46,692 bases of DNA from Clostridia bacterium (GCA_017427165.1 JAFRTK010000154.1:1-46692); one strand, 5' to 3'; counted from the stretch's first letter, positions 35,818 through 44,070 are shown. Numbers and translations: made by a program. The notes: generated from the letters alone by a model not told the origin.

Positions 35818-36499
35818 GAAGCTGCGCCTGGCCGCAGCGCCGGATATTCACAGCGCCCCGTTTGATGATATGCTGGAAGATTTTTCCGCCTGTGATGCGG
35901 TGCTGATTCCCGGGGACCTGGTGGACCGGCACCGCCGGGACAACCGGAACGCGTACCGTTTCCTGGAGGTGGTTCCGGGAATTGTACCGGTGTTTTACTC
36001 CATCGGAAACCATGAACGAAAGTTCCGGGATGCGGAGCAGTACCTGGCAGCGGCCAGGAAAAGCAAGGCGGAACTGCTGGAAGACCGGTATACGGAATTC
36101 CGGGGAATCCTGATCGGAGGTGTCAGCAGCACCCTGTCCGGTATCCCGGACCAGGCGTTCCTGGATCGTTTCGCGTCAGAAGATCCGTTTAAACTGCTGA
36201 TGTGCCATCATCCGGAAATGTACCGGGATTATGTACGGGGAAAGGATATTGACTTTACTGTCTGCGGGCATGCCCACGGCGGGCAGGTCCAGCTGTTCGG
36301 CCGGGGCCTGTACGCACCGGGGCAGGGACTGTTTCCGCGCCTGACCCACGGGATCCATGACGGCGGTAAAATGCTGGTTTCCCGGGGTATGACGAATGCC
36401 GCAAAACCCCGGATCCCGCGGATCAACAATCCCTGCGAACTGATCATCCTGGAACTGGAACCCGGAACCGAAACAAATGAAGAGGAGGAACGAACATGA
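35768..36499 (+). CDS. Calcineurin-like metallophosphoesterase, YkuE/YaeI-like
   Basis: 243 residues with the full two-metal motif set: APDIHS (D-x-H), IPGDLVDR (G-D-x-x-D), IGNHE (G-N-H-E), CHHPE and GHAHGGQ. The GHAHGGQ ending with a YAPGQGLFPRLTHG segment is typical of the YkuE-like phosphohydrolases associated with the membrane or lipid metabolism. There is no signal peptide or membrane helix. AGGA is close before ATG 35768, which lies inside the end of the upstream gene. Substrate unknown; UDP-diacylglucosamine-type hydrolysis is only one family possibility. Confidence 0.92.
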   Translation: MQRKRTVHRIRSPKIPEKLRLAAAPDIHSAPFDDMLEDFSACDAVLIPGDLVDRHRRDNRNAYRFLEVVPGIVPVFYSIGNHERKFRDAEQYLAAARKSKAELLEDRYTEFRGILIGGVSSTLSGIPDQAFLDRFASEDPFKLLMCHHPEMYRDYVRGKDIDFTVCGHAHGGQVQLFGRGLYAPGQGLFPRLTHGIHDGGKMLVSRGMTNAAKPRIPRINNPCELIILELEPGTETNEEEERT

Positions 36500-36654
36500 A
36501 TCCGGAAGACCTGAAGCTCCTGATGGACTGGTTTGAGGAAAACAAGGACCACAAGCTGAACTTCATCGAAAAGGAAGGCATCAAAATGGCTGTCCGGAAG
36601 GCTGATACGGTCGGAGACCTGCTGAAGACCGCGCTGGACCTTCTGAAACGGTAA
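36496..36654 (+). CDS. Small helical protein, 52 residues, unknown
   Basis: ATG 36496 overlaps the phosphoesterase stop (ATGA) and has AAGAGGAGG 8 bases upstream, so it is well supported as a translated gene although very short. The peptide is charged and helix-prone (EDLKLLMDWFEENKDHKLNF, then KADTVGDLLKTALDLLKR) with no membrane segment. No family is recognised. It ends 15 bases before the greA -35 box. Confidence 0.7.
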   Translation: MNPEDLKLLMDWFEENKDHKLNFIEKEGIKMAVRKADTVGDLLKTALDLLKR

Positions 36655-36669
36655 AAACCAACGGGTTGA

Positions 36670-36698
36670 TTGACAACAATACATAAAACGGGTATAAT
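36670..36698 (+). promoter_or_regulatory. Promoter of greA-lysS
   Basis: TTGACA (36670-36675), 17 bases, TATAAT (36693-36698): a full consensus match, giving an ~85-base leader before greA. Confidence 0.88.
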
Positions 36699-36720
36699 CC
36701 GTTTGCCCTTAGAAGATACG

Positions 36721-36760
36721 GAAACACTCTATCGCCCCGTTGACGGCGCCGGGGTGTTTC
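36721..36760 (+). other. Terminator-like hairpin in the greA leader
   Basis: GAAACA (36721-36726) and CCCCG (36735-36739) pair with CGGGG (36750-36754) and TGTTTC (36755-36760), followed by TTAT. It begins about 16 bases after the expected start. Could give an attenuated short leader RNA or regulate greA; role is inferred. Confidence 0.5.
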
Positions 36761-36789
36761 TTATATGTGTGAAAGGAGCCCTGAGGAGC

Positions 36790-37272
36790 ATGGCAGACGA
36801 AAAAGGAACGATTCTGACAGAAAGCGGCCTGAAAAAGCTGGAGGAACAGCTGGATTACCTGGTTTCCGTTCGCCGGAACGAGATCAGCGAACAGATTGCC
36901 GTTGCCCGTGGATTCGGCGACCTGAGTGAAAATGCCGAATATGACGAAGCCAAGAAGGAACAGGCCAAGGTGGAAGCTGAGATCACCCGCCTGCAGGCCA
37001 CGATCCGTACCGCAACCGTTGTGGCGGATGATGAGATCACGACAGAACGGGTATCCATCGGCACGATCGTCAAGGTCAAGGACCTGGACGAAGGCGACAC
37101 CTATGAATACGCGATTGTCGGCGCGAATGAAGCCGATCCTGCAGCGGACAAGATCTCCAATGAGAGCCCTGTCGGTGCCGGCCTCCTGGGCGCCAAGCGG
37201 AACCAGACCGTGACCATTACCATTCCGGCGGGCACGCTCCGGTATAAGGTCCTGTCGATCAAGAAGATGTAA
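36790..37272 (+). CDS. greA: Transcription elongation factor GreA
   Basis: 160 residues, the usual length. Rescues backtracked RNA polymerase by stimulating transcript cleavage through the secondary channel. ATG 36790 starts MADEKGTILTESGLKKL as in the family; AAAGGAG lies 11 bases upstream. The N-terminal coiled coil carries the acidic tip residues Asp44 and Glu47 in GDLSENAEY. The C-terminal domain ends with the typical PVGAGLLG and YKVLSIKK. lysS follows 19 bases later, the common Bacillota arrangement. Confidence 0.97.
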   Translation: MADEKGTILTESGLKKLEEQLDYLVSVRRNEISEQIAVARGFGDLSENAEYDEAKKEQAKVEAEITRLQATIRTATVVADDEITTERVSIGTIVKVKDLDEGDTYEYAIVGANEADPAADKISNESPVGAGLLGAKRNQTVTITIPAGTLRYKVLSIKKM

Positions 37273-37291
37273 GTAAAGGTTGGAAGATTAT

Positions 37292-38815
37292 ATGGCAGAT
37301 TATCCCGTAACCCCCCTGACCCCGCCGCTGACCGAACAGGAGATTATCCGCCGCCAGAAGCTGCAGAAGCTGATTGACGCGGGAGAAAACCCCTATGAGA
37401 TCACACGGTTTGATGTGACACACCGCAGCGCGGCAATCCTTGCCGGGTTCGAAGAACTGGAAGGCCGGGAAGTATCCATCGCCGGACGCATGACCAGCCG
37501 CCGCGTAATGGGCAAGGCTTCCTTTGCACACCTGCTGGACGGAGAAGGGGATATCCAGATTTATGTCCGGCGTGATGATGTGGGAGAAGAATCCTACGCG
37601 GCATTCAAGCAGGATGATATCGGGGATATCCTGGGTGTGAAGGGAACTGTGTTCCGCACCCAGACCGGGGAGATTTCCGTGCATGCCACTTCCGTGACAC
37701 TGCTGTGCAAGAGCCTGAAGGTGCTGCCGGAGAAATACCACGGGCTGACGGATACGGACCTGCGTTACCGCCAGCGGTATGTGGACATGATCGTGAATCC
37801 GGAAGTGCGTGATACCTTCCGGAAACGGAGCCGGATTATTGCCGCGGTGCGGGAATTCCTCGACAGCCATGGGTATATCGAAGTGGATACCCCCGTGCTG
37901 CACACACTGGAAATCGGCGCCAGCGCACGGCCTTTCCGGACCCATCACAACGCCCTGAACCTGGACATGTTCCTGCGGATCGAGACGGAACTGTACCTGA
38001 AGCGGCTGATTGTCGGCGGATTTGAACGCGTTTATGAAGTCGGCCGGATTTTCCGGAATGAGGGAATGGACGCAACCCATAATCCTGAATTTACCTCCGT
38101 GGAGACCTACCAGGCCTATGCGGATTACAAGGATATCATGGAGATGGTGGAGCAGCTCTATGAGTTTGTCGCCATCAAAGCCCTCGGCACAACGGATGTA
38201 AATTACCAGGGACAGGTGATCCACCTGAAAGCACCCTGGAAGCGGATTACCATGGCGGACGCGGTCCGCGAAGCCTGTGGGGAAGACTATTCCGCGTGGC
38301 AGAGCGACGAAGAAGCACGCGCAATCTGCGACAAGCGGGGAGTCCATGTGGAAAAGGATGCCCGGAAGGGCGACTGCCTGGCCGCGCTGTTTGACGAATA
38401 TGTCGAGGCTTCCCTGGTTCAGCCGACGTTTATCATGGACTATCCCGTGGAGATTTCCCCGCTGGCCAAGCGGAAGCCGGATAATCCTGAACTGACCGAA
38501 CGGTTTGAATTCTTCATCACCGGACATGAGATGGGGAACGCGTTCAGCGAGCTGAACGATCCTGTGGATCAGCGCCGCCGCTTTGAGGAGCAGGTTGCGC
38601 TGCGGGCTTCCCAGGGAATCCACGCGGAAGTGGATGAAGACTTCGTGAATGCCCTGGAATACGGCATGCCCCCGACCGGCGGTCTGGGCTTCGGCCTGGA
38701 CCGGCTGATTATGCTGCTGACTGATTCCGCCACGATCCGCGACGTGCTGCTGTTCCCGACGATGAAGCCGCTTGACGCAGGCAGCGGGGATACGGTGCAG
38801 AATGCCGAAGGCTGA
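37292..38815 (+). CDS. lysS: Lysyl-tRNA synthetase, class II
   Basis: 507 residues. Charges tRNA-Lys. ATG 37292 is preferred over the TTG four codons earlier. The N-terminal OB-fold anticodon domain (VSIAGRMTSRRVMGKASF) is followed by the class II core: motif 1 region SHGYIEVDTPVL, motif 2 FRNEGMDATHNPEF and motif 3 GGLGFGLDRLIML. It is co-transcribed with greA. Its last 14 bases overlap the start of the hemolysin III family gene. Confidence 0.97.
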   Translation: MADYPVTPLTPPLTEQEIIRRQKLQKLIDAGENPYEITRFDVTHRSAAILAGFEELEGREVSIAGRMTSRRVMGKASFAHLLDGEGDIQIYVRRDDVGEESYAAFKQDDIGDILGVKGTVFRTQTGEISVHATSVTLLCKSLKVLPEKYHGLTDTDLRYRQRYVDMIVNPEVRDTFRKRSRIIAAVREFLDSHGYIEVDTPVLHTLEIGASARPFRTHHNALNLDMFLRIETELYLKRLIVGGFERVYEVGRIFRNEGMDATHNPEFTSVETYQAYADYKDIMEMVEQLYEFVAIKALGTTDVNYQGQVIHLKAPWKRITMADAVREACGEDYSAWQSDEEARAICDKRGVHVEKDARKGDCLAALFDEYVEASLVQPTFIMDYPVEISPLAKRKPDNPELTERFEFFITGHEMGNAFSELNDPVDQRRRFEEQVALRASQGIHAEVDEDFVNALEYGMPPTGGLGFGLDRLIMLLTDSATIRDVLLFPTMKPLDAGSGDTVQNAEG

Positions 38816-39461
38816 AAAAGAAGGACAGATCCGCAGGGAACCGCCGCGCCGGTCTGTCCTGGAAGAAGTGGGAAACGCGGTTACCCACGGGATCGGCGCA
38901 CTGGCCGGCATTGCCGGACTTGTCCTGCTGCTTGTGAAATCCGATACGGGAATTAAGGCTGTTTCCTCCGTGATTTACGGGACATGCCTGATCCTGATGT
39001 TCCTGATGAGCTGCCTGTACCACGCATTCCGGTGGGGATCCGGCGTGAAACGGCTGTGGCGGCGGTTTGACTACATCGGGATTTACCTGCTGATCGGCGG
39101 AACATTCACTCCGCTGTGGCTCCTGTACTGGGGAGGCGGATGGGGAACCGCCCTTTGTGCCGTCCAGTGGGCGGTGGTTGTAACGGGAATTACGATGATC
39201 GGTGTGTTCGGGCCGGAGAAAGCCCATTCCGCCCACGTCGCGCTGTATATTGTGATGGGCTGGTGCGGACTGGCTTTCCTGCCGCGGATGTTCCACGACA
39301 ATATCCCGCTCCTGATCTTTACCCTGGGCGGCGGAGTCCTGTATACGCTCGGAATCATCCCGTTTGCACTGAAACGCAGGGGTGCCCACTTTATCTGGCA
39401 TTTCTTTGTGCTGTTCGGCGCAGCTGCCCACTGGCTGGGTATTTATCTCTGCCTGTACTGA
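38802..39461 (+). CDS. Hemolysin III (TrhA/PAQR) family membrane protein
   Basis: 219 residues with seven hydrophobic helices. The PAQR marks are present: THGIGA near the start, SCLYHAF, RRFDYIGIYLLIGGTFTP, and HFIWH-type His residues before the last helix (HFFVLFGAAAHW). These His/Asp/Ser residues form a zinc-dependent hydrolase-like site in the family. ATG 38802 overlaps lysS; no clear ribosome site, so the start is uncertain. Bacterial members influence membrane lipids; the name hemolysin is historical. The terminator at 39470 closes the unit. Confidence 0.92.
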   Translation: MPKAEKEGQIRREPPRRSVLEEVGNAVTHGIGALAGIAGLVLLLVKSDTGIKAVSSVIYGTCLILMFLMSCLYHAFRWGSGVKRLWRRFDYIGIYLLIGGTFTPLWLLYWGGGWGTALCAVQWAVVVTGITMIGVFGPEKAHSAHVALYIVMGWCGLAFLPRMFHDNIPLLIFTLGGGVLYTLGIIPFALKRRGAHFIWHFFVLFGAAAHWLGIYLCLY

Positions 39462-39469
39462 AGACTATG

Positions 39470-39500
39470 AAAGTTCCTCCGATGCGGAGGAACTTTTTTT
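39470..39500 (+). terminator. Terminator after the greA-lysS-hemolysin III operon
   Basis: AAAGTTCCTCC-GATGC-GGAGGAACTTTTTTT: an 11-bp stem with a seven-T run. It has A/T on both sides and could work on either strand. Confidence 0.93.
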
Positions 39501-39547
39501 CGCATGAACGGCAAAGCGCGACACAACATGTACGGCCCGGCTGAACG

Positions 39548-39576
39548 TTGACATACAACAGATATGACGATATAAT
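39548..39576 (+). promoter_or_regulatory. Promoter of the CofE-like/thioesterase/GT2 operon
   Basis: TTGACA (39548-39553), 17 bases, TATAAT (39571-39576), a full consensus match. The start is expected near 39583. Confidence 0.88.
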
Positions 39577-39606
39577 ATTTTGAACACGACTAACCGGAGG
39601 TGCCTT

Positions 39607-40353
39607 ATGGGGAACACGCCGTCTAAAAACCTGGAGGAACAGCGTCGGGAGCTGAACGGAGTTACCTATTTCGACCGGGGGACTGTTACCGGAAAAAACG
39701 GGCGGAAGTATGACCGGTTCGCGATCCAGACCCACTTTGTGGAAGTCGGCGAGGACCAGGCAGAACTGGTAAAGAAATACGTCCTGCCGATTGCACAGGA
39801 AGGGGATGTCCTTTCCTTCGGGGCCAAGGTGATGGCCATGTGCACCCGGAACGTGTTTACCAAGGAACAGGTCCAGCCCGGATTCTGGGCGAAGCTGCTG
39901 TCGCCGCATGCCAGTGAAACCGTTGCCGGTATCGGAATGCATGATCCCTATAAGCTGCAGCTGGCGATCAATATGGTCGGCGCGCCGCGGGTGGTATTCG
40001 CATCTGTGGTATCGGCGATTACCAAGCCGTTCGGCGTTAAAGGCCTGTTTTACAAAATTGTGGGGAAGGGCGTTGCCGGCATTGACGGTTTCTACTACCG
40101 CTCCTCCTTTGAACGGTACAAGGACCTTGCGCTGGTCAACAATGAAAACGCACAGGAACTGTGTGATGAACTGGAGCAGAAGACCGGAATTCCGGTGGTC
40201 CTGATGGATGCCAACGATATTGACCAGAACCAGCTTGGCAAATGCACGGATTTTCCGCTGACTGACGAGGAAATCCAGGATGCCATGGCTGACAATCCGT
40301 CCGGGCAGGGCGGCGAACTGACGCCCCTGATCCTGATCCGGCCCCTCAGCTGA
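39607..40353 (+). CDS. CofE-like (F420-0:gamma-glutamyl ligase family) protein
   Basis: 248 residues. GGAGG lies 6 bases before ATG 39607. Segments GDVLSFGAKVMAMCTRNVF, NMVGAPRVVFASVVSAITKP and DANDIDQNQLGKCT follow the family that includes CofE, which adds glutamate to coenzyme F420-0 using GTP. No other F420 gene is present, and Clostridia usually lack F420, so the substrate may be different. First gene of an operon with DUF1643, a thioesterase and a glycosyltransferase. Family assignment is from recalled pattern, not a search. Confidence 0.78.
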   Translation: MGNTPSKNLEEQRRELNGVTYFDRGTVTGKNGRKYDRFAIQTHFVEVGEDQAELVKKYVLPIAQEGDVLSFGAKVMAMCTRNVFTKEQVQPGFWAKLLSPHASETVAGIGMHDPYKLQLAINMVGAPRVVFASVVSAITKPFGVKGLFYKIVGKGVAGIDGFYYRSSFERYKDLALVNNENAQELCDELEQKTGIPVVLMDANDIDQNQLGKCTDFPLTDEEIQDAMADNPSGQGGELTPLILIRPLS

Positions 40354-40357
40354 AGCC

Positions 40358-41014
40358 ATGCGGCACATTCCTGCAAGCGACACATTCCATGCCGGCGTAC
40401 TCTCCTTTGAGGAGGCGCTGCTTCCCGGCGCTTCCGACTATGACCGGGAGCGCTGGATTTATGTACCGGACCATTACAGCGAATACCGGTATATTCTCGG
40501 TACCCGCGGAAGCCATCCGCTGGTATGTATCGGGATCAACCCGTCGACAGCTGTGCCGGACCGGCTGGACAACACACTGAAAAGCGCACAGAGAATCGCA
40601 CTGTTCAACGGATATGATTCCTTTATCATGTTCAACGTTTACGCCCAGAGGGCGACGGATCCGGATGACATGGAAAAGACCATGAACCCGTACCTGCATG
40701 CGGAGAACATGAAGGCGTTTACGTGGATTATGGATTATATTTCCCGGTCCGGGAAGCCGGATCTTTGGGCAGCTTGGGGCGCGGTGATTGAAAAACGGGA
40801 TTACCTGAGCCGCTGCGTGCTGGATATGGCGGAAATCGGCAACCGGTACGGCGCCTCATGGTTCACGGCCGGCCCGCGGAGCAAGGCGGGACATCCCCAC
40901 CATCCGCTGTACCTGAAGAGTGACAGCCGGCTGGATCCGTTCCCGGACCTTACAGAATACCTGCAGGCGATCGGACAGGAAAAACAAAGAAACCACAGGA
41001 GCAAACGCATATGA
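40358..41014 (+). CDS. DUF1643 domain protein
   Basis: 218 residues, cytosolic. The core matches DUF1643: LVCIGINPSTAVPDRLDNTL, then a conserved region with FIMFNVYAQRATDP, WAAWG and GHPHHPLYLKS. The family is uncharacterised; its members sit near many types of genes. It follows the CofE-like gene by 4 bases and overlaps the thioesterase (ATGA at 41011). No function is assigned. Confidence 0.85.
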   Translation: MRHIPASDTFHAGVLSFEEALLPGASDYDRERWIYVPDHYSEYRYILGTRGSHPLVCIGINPSTAVPDRLDNTLKSAQRIALFNGYDSFIMFNVYAQRATDPDDMEKTMNPYLHAENMKAFTWIMDYISRSGKPDLWAAWGAVIEKRDYLSRCVLDMAEIGNRYGASWFTAGPRSKAGHPHHPLYLKSDSRLDPFPDLTEYLQAIGQEKQRNHRSKRI

Positions 41015-41748
41015 TGAAGACTTATGAGGAACAGATCCGGATCCTGACCCGGGACTGTGATGTAAACGGCCAATGGCGGATCAGCGCCATCCTGGAATCC
41101 ATGCAGGAAGCTGCGGGAGCGCACAGCTACCTGCTGGGCTGCGGAAGGGATGAACTGCTGAAGAAAAATATGGTATGGGTCCTGTCCCGGATCGAGCTCC
41201 GGATGAACCGGTATCCGCGGATCGGGGAAACGGTGACGCTTTCCACCTTTCCCATGCCGACCCGGATCTGTTTCTTTCCCCGGTATTACATTTTCCTGGA
41301 CAAGGACGGGGAAATGATCGGCAAGGCCGGCACACTCTGGCTTCTGATGGACACCGAAACACGGCATATGCTGCCCCCGGGCGATATCGCGCACCTGATT
41401 CCGGACAACCGGGACCTGACGGTTCCGATGAACCTTCCTGCCACTGTCGGCCAGCTGCAGGGCGATGAGTTTGTTTCCGTTCATTCCCCGGTCTATACGG
41501 ACCTGGATGTGAACGGGCACGTCAATAACACGCGGTATGCGGACTGGCTGTGCAACATCCTGGGTACGGAAACCATGACGCGTTCCGAACCGGAAGCGGT
41601 GATCCTGAACTACAATCATGAAATCCTGCCGGACCAGCAGGTGACACTGCGCCGGGTGCTGAAGGATGAACAGTTCCGCCTGACTGGATATGTGAATGAC
41701 GCGATCGCATTTGATATCGGCGGAAGCCTGCGGGCCAGACAAGCATAA
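41011..41748 (+). CDS. Acyl-ACP thioesterase
   Basis: 245 residues with a double hotdog layout. Hydrolyses acyl-ACP to release free fatty acids. The C-terminal hotdog carries the catalytic-type segment D166-x-N168-x-H170 with N172 (DLDVNGHVNNTRYADW). The N-terminal one has a related pattern (RDCDVNGQWRISAILESMQE). The middle loop LDKDGEMIGKAGTLWLLMD is standard for the family. AGGAG lies before ATG 41011, which overlaps the DUF1643 stop. Likely sets chain length in fatty acid or lipid supply; exact chain cannot be read. Confidence 0.93.
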   Translation: MMKTYEEQIRILTRDCDVNGQWRISAILESMQEAAGAHSYLLGCGRDELLKKNMVWVLSRIELRMNRYPRIGETVTLSTFPMPTRICFFPRYYIFLDKDGEMIGKAGTLWLLMDTETRHMLPPGDIAHLIPDNRDLTVPMNLPATVGQLQGDEFVSVHSPVYTDLDVNGHVNNTRYADWLCNILGTETMTRSEPEAVILNYNHEILPDQQVTLRRVLKDEQFRLTGYVNDAIAFDIGGSLRARQA

Positions 41749-41766
41749 AAGGGAGAAATGCTTCGT

Positions 41767-42864
41767 ATGAATGAAACCAACCAGGCGGTCCGGGACGCGG
41801 TGATCCTGATTCCGTCGCTTGAACCGGACGAACGGCTGCCCGCTTATATCCGCGAACTGGAACAGAGCGGATTCGGGCTGATCGTTGTGGTGGATGACGG
41901 CAGCGGGGAAGATTACCAGCCGGTATTCCGGGAAGTTGCGGAAATTCCTCGCACCACGGTCCTGCGGCATGAGGTGAACCGCGGGAAAGGTGTTGCGCTG
42001 AAAACCGGTTACCGCTATATCATGGAGCTTGCCGGAACATACCGGACGGTAATTACCGCCGATTCGGACGGGCAGCATACGGTCCGCGACTGTATCCGCC
42101 TGGCGGAGAAGGTAGCGGACGGACAGAAAGTCCTGTACCTGGGAAGCCGTGATTTCAACCTGCCGGATATTCCGCCCAAGTCCCGGACAGGAAACCGGAT
42201 TACATCCACAGTGTTCAGGCTGCTGTACGGACAGTGGCTGCCGGATACGCAGACCGGACTGCGCGCATTCCGCCGGGAAGAACTGCCGTTTATGGCAGAG
42301 GTTGAAGGCGAACGGTACGAGTATGAAATGAAGGTGCTGATTGCCTGCGCCCGGGCGGGAATTCCCATGATTCCCGTAACGATCGAAACGATCTACGAGA
42401 ACGGAAATGAAGGAACCCACTTCCATCCGATACGGGATTCATGGCGGATTTACAAGGTGATCCTGGGCAGCTTTTTCCGCTTTATGGGCTCATCCCTGTT
42501 CTGCGTGCTGATCGACCAGGCGGCCGCGTTTATCCTGAGGGAATGGCTGCTGCCCGGCTGGGGAATTCCGACCGGCTCCCTCTGGAATGTGAACATCAGC
42601 GGATGGGGAGCACGGCTGATCAGTTCCGTTGTCAATTATAAGCTGAACAAAAACCTTGTTTTCAGGCAGAAGGGAAGCGGCCGGAATACCGCCCTGAAAT
42701 ATGCCCTGGTATGTGTTGCGGTGATCTGTATTTCCAACCTCGGTGTGTGGCTGCTGGGAAAGATCGGGGTAGCGGGATGGCTGGCCAAGCTGGTCATGGA
42801 TACCGCACTGTATTTCCTCAGTTACCGGCTGCAGCAGGCCTGGGTATTCCGGGAGGCGGCATGA
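41767..42864 (+). CDS. Glycosyltransferase family 2 fused to a GtrA-like membrane domain
   Basis: 365 residues. The N-terminal GT2 domain has the nucleotide-sugar motifs VVVDDGSG (Asp43-Asp44) and ADSDGQH (Asp99, Asp101), and is of the dolichyl/polyprenyl-phosphate sugar synthase type. From about residue 235 a GtrA domain adds about four membrane helices (FFRFMGSSLFCVLIDQAA, VVNYKLNKNLVF). GtrA proteins are thought to flip the lipid-linked sugar made by such a GT2, so the fusion joins synthesis and flipping. ATG 41767 has GGAG 11 bases away; ATG 41758 is an alternative. Confidence 0.92.
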   Translation: MNETNQAVRDAVILIPSLEPDERLPAYIRELEQSGFGLIVVVDDGSGEDYQPVFREVAEIPRTTVLRHEVNRGKGVALKTGYRYIMELAGTYRTVITADSDGQHTVRDCIRLAEKVADGQKVLYLGSRDFNLPDIPPKSRTGNRITSTVFRLLYGQWLPDTQTGLRAFRREELPFMAEVEGERYEYEMKVLIACARAGIPMIPVTIETIYENGNEGTHFHPIRDSWRIYKVILGSFFRFMGSSLFCVLIDQAAAFILREWLLPGWGIPTGSLWNVNISGWGARLISSVVNYKLNKNLVFRQKGSGRNTALKYALVCVAVICISNLGVWLLGKIGVAGWLAKLVMDTALYFLSYRLQQAWVFREAA

Positions 42865-42865
42865 T

Positions 42866-43576
42866 ATGAGGACGATTGCACTTGCGGGACTCGGCGCGAC
42901 CCTGTTTATGATCCTGCTGTTTTCCCTGCTGTGGATACTGGACATCCGTAAAAGGAGCACCGGCAGGCTGACAGCCGGGCACTGGGCGAATGCCTTCGGA
43001 TTTGGCCTGCTGCCCGGAATTGCCGCATGGAAAGCATTTGACGCCTTTGCGGGAAGCACCGGGAACGGAAAACCGCTGTTCCAGCCGATCCGGGGCATTC
43101 CGTGGCTTACATCGGAAGGATTGTTTGTTCCCGGCCGAGCAGAGTTCTGCGCTGCGGTTCTTCTGCTGGCCGGAGTGGTCATCTGGCTGATTGTCCGGAA
43201 AAAAGACCTGCCCGGGAACGGAGATGTGCTGATCACCGTTCTTTGTTTGTGGGGAGCGGTACGAAGTGTTACGGAAGGACTGCGGGCCGAGCCGCCCCGG
43301 ACGGGTCCTTTCAGCCTGGTGATCCTGCTGGCCATGGCAGCCGAACTGATCTGCCTGGGCATCTGGACAGTGCGGCGGGGGCAAAAACAAAAAAGCGCGG
43401 TCATGACCGCGCTGGAATGGATTGCTGTGACAGGCTGCGGAACGCTGATCCTGCTCCAGGAAGCCGGAATCCTGTCCATGGGAAGCGAAATCGCGAACTT
43501 CGCCGCATCCGCAGGATGCGCCCTGCTGACGGCAGCCCTGATCCTGAGTGCCGGAAGGGACAGCCGGGAAACCTGA
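42866..43576 (+). CDS. Six-helix membrane protein, weakly Lgt-like
   Basis: 236 residues, almost all hydrophobic helices, behind GGGAGG 9 bases upstream of ATG 42866. The segment GAVRSVTEGLR aligns with the C-terminal region of prolipoprotein diacylglyceryl transferase (E. coli GAFRFIVEFFR), retaining the Arg and Glu. The Lgt region with the catalytic His is not visible. It is last in the operon that begins at 39607 and ends one base before the convergent GNAT gene, with no terminator. Lgt likeness is inference. Confidence 0.72.
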   Translation: MRTIALAGLGATLFMILLFSLLWILDIRKRSTGRLTAGHWANAFGFGLLPGIAAWKAFDAFAGSTGNGKPLFQPIRGIPWLTSEGLFVPGRAEFCAAVLLLAGVVIWLIVRKKDLPGNGDVLITVLCLWGAVRSVTEGLRAEPPRTGPFSLVILLAMAAELICLGIWTVRRGQKQKSAVMTALEWIAVTGCGTLILLQEAGILSMGSEIANFAASAGCALLTAALILSAGRDSRET

Positions 43577-43577
43577 T

Positions 43578-44024
43578 TTACTTCCGGCCGGGACAGTTGG
43601 TTTTCGGACAGCCTTTACAGGTGTCCAGGTCGATTTGGTCCCCGGGAAGCATCATTTCGGTTCCCTCCGGTGAGGCTGAGCAGGCACGGAATCCCAGCCG
43701 GGAGAAGAATCCTTCGGAACCGGTGGGACAAAGGAGATGAACTTCCGGGGCCGCATGGGACTGCGCCTTGTACAGGAGCAGGCGGAGCGTCAGATCCCCG
43801 AGCTTCCTGCCGCGCCGGTTTTCGAGCACTCCGATATCCCCAAGCCAGTATGCGCCGTCCCGATACCAGATCCGGCCGGCAGCGCAGGGAATGCCATCCT
43901 CATAGATCAGGGCATTCCAGCTGAGCGGATCCAGATCATCCGCGCCGCGGGAAAAAACAGATTCCCGGACAGAAATGAGCGGGGAAATATCGTCCCCGGG
44001 GGCAAACCATTTTCCCTGAATCAT
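43578..44024 (-). CDS. GNAT acetyltransferase with C-terminal Cys cluster
   Basis: 148 residues. A GNAT-type acetyl-CoA loop is present (GVLENRRGRKLGDLTLRLLL) with the flanking strand AYWLGDI and the usual C-terminal FFSRLGFRAC. The last 15 residues hold C-x2-C-x4-C (TCKGCPKTNCPGRK), which could bind zinc or another metal. AAGGAG lies 12 bases before ATG 44024, and a three-codon reading frame fits between them. Transcribed leftward against the previous operon and divergent from the DUF896 gene. Substrate unknown. Confidence 0.85.
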   Translation of the reverse strand: MIQGKWFAPGDDISPLISVRESVFSRGADDLDPLSWNALIYEDGIPCAAGRIWYRDGAYWLGDIGVLENRRGRKLGDLTLRLLLYKAQSHAAPEVHLLCPTGSEGFFSRLGFRACSASPEGTEMMLPGDQIDLDTCKGCPKTNCPGRK

Positions 44025-44070
44025 AATAACATGCGTCTCCTTAAACTACCGCACCAGAAAGGGTACAGAA

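Noticed and set aside
36670-36789. Upstream extension of greA from TTG 36670
   Set aside because: It covers the promoter and the leader hairpin; GreA homologs start at MADEKGTIL-like sequence.
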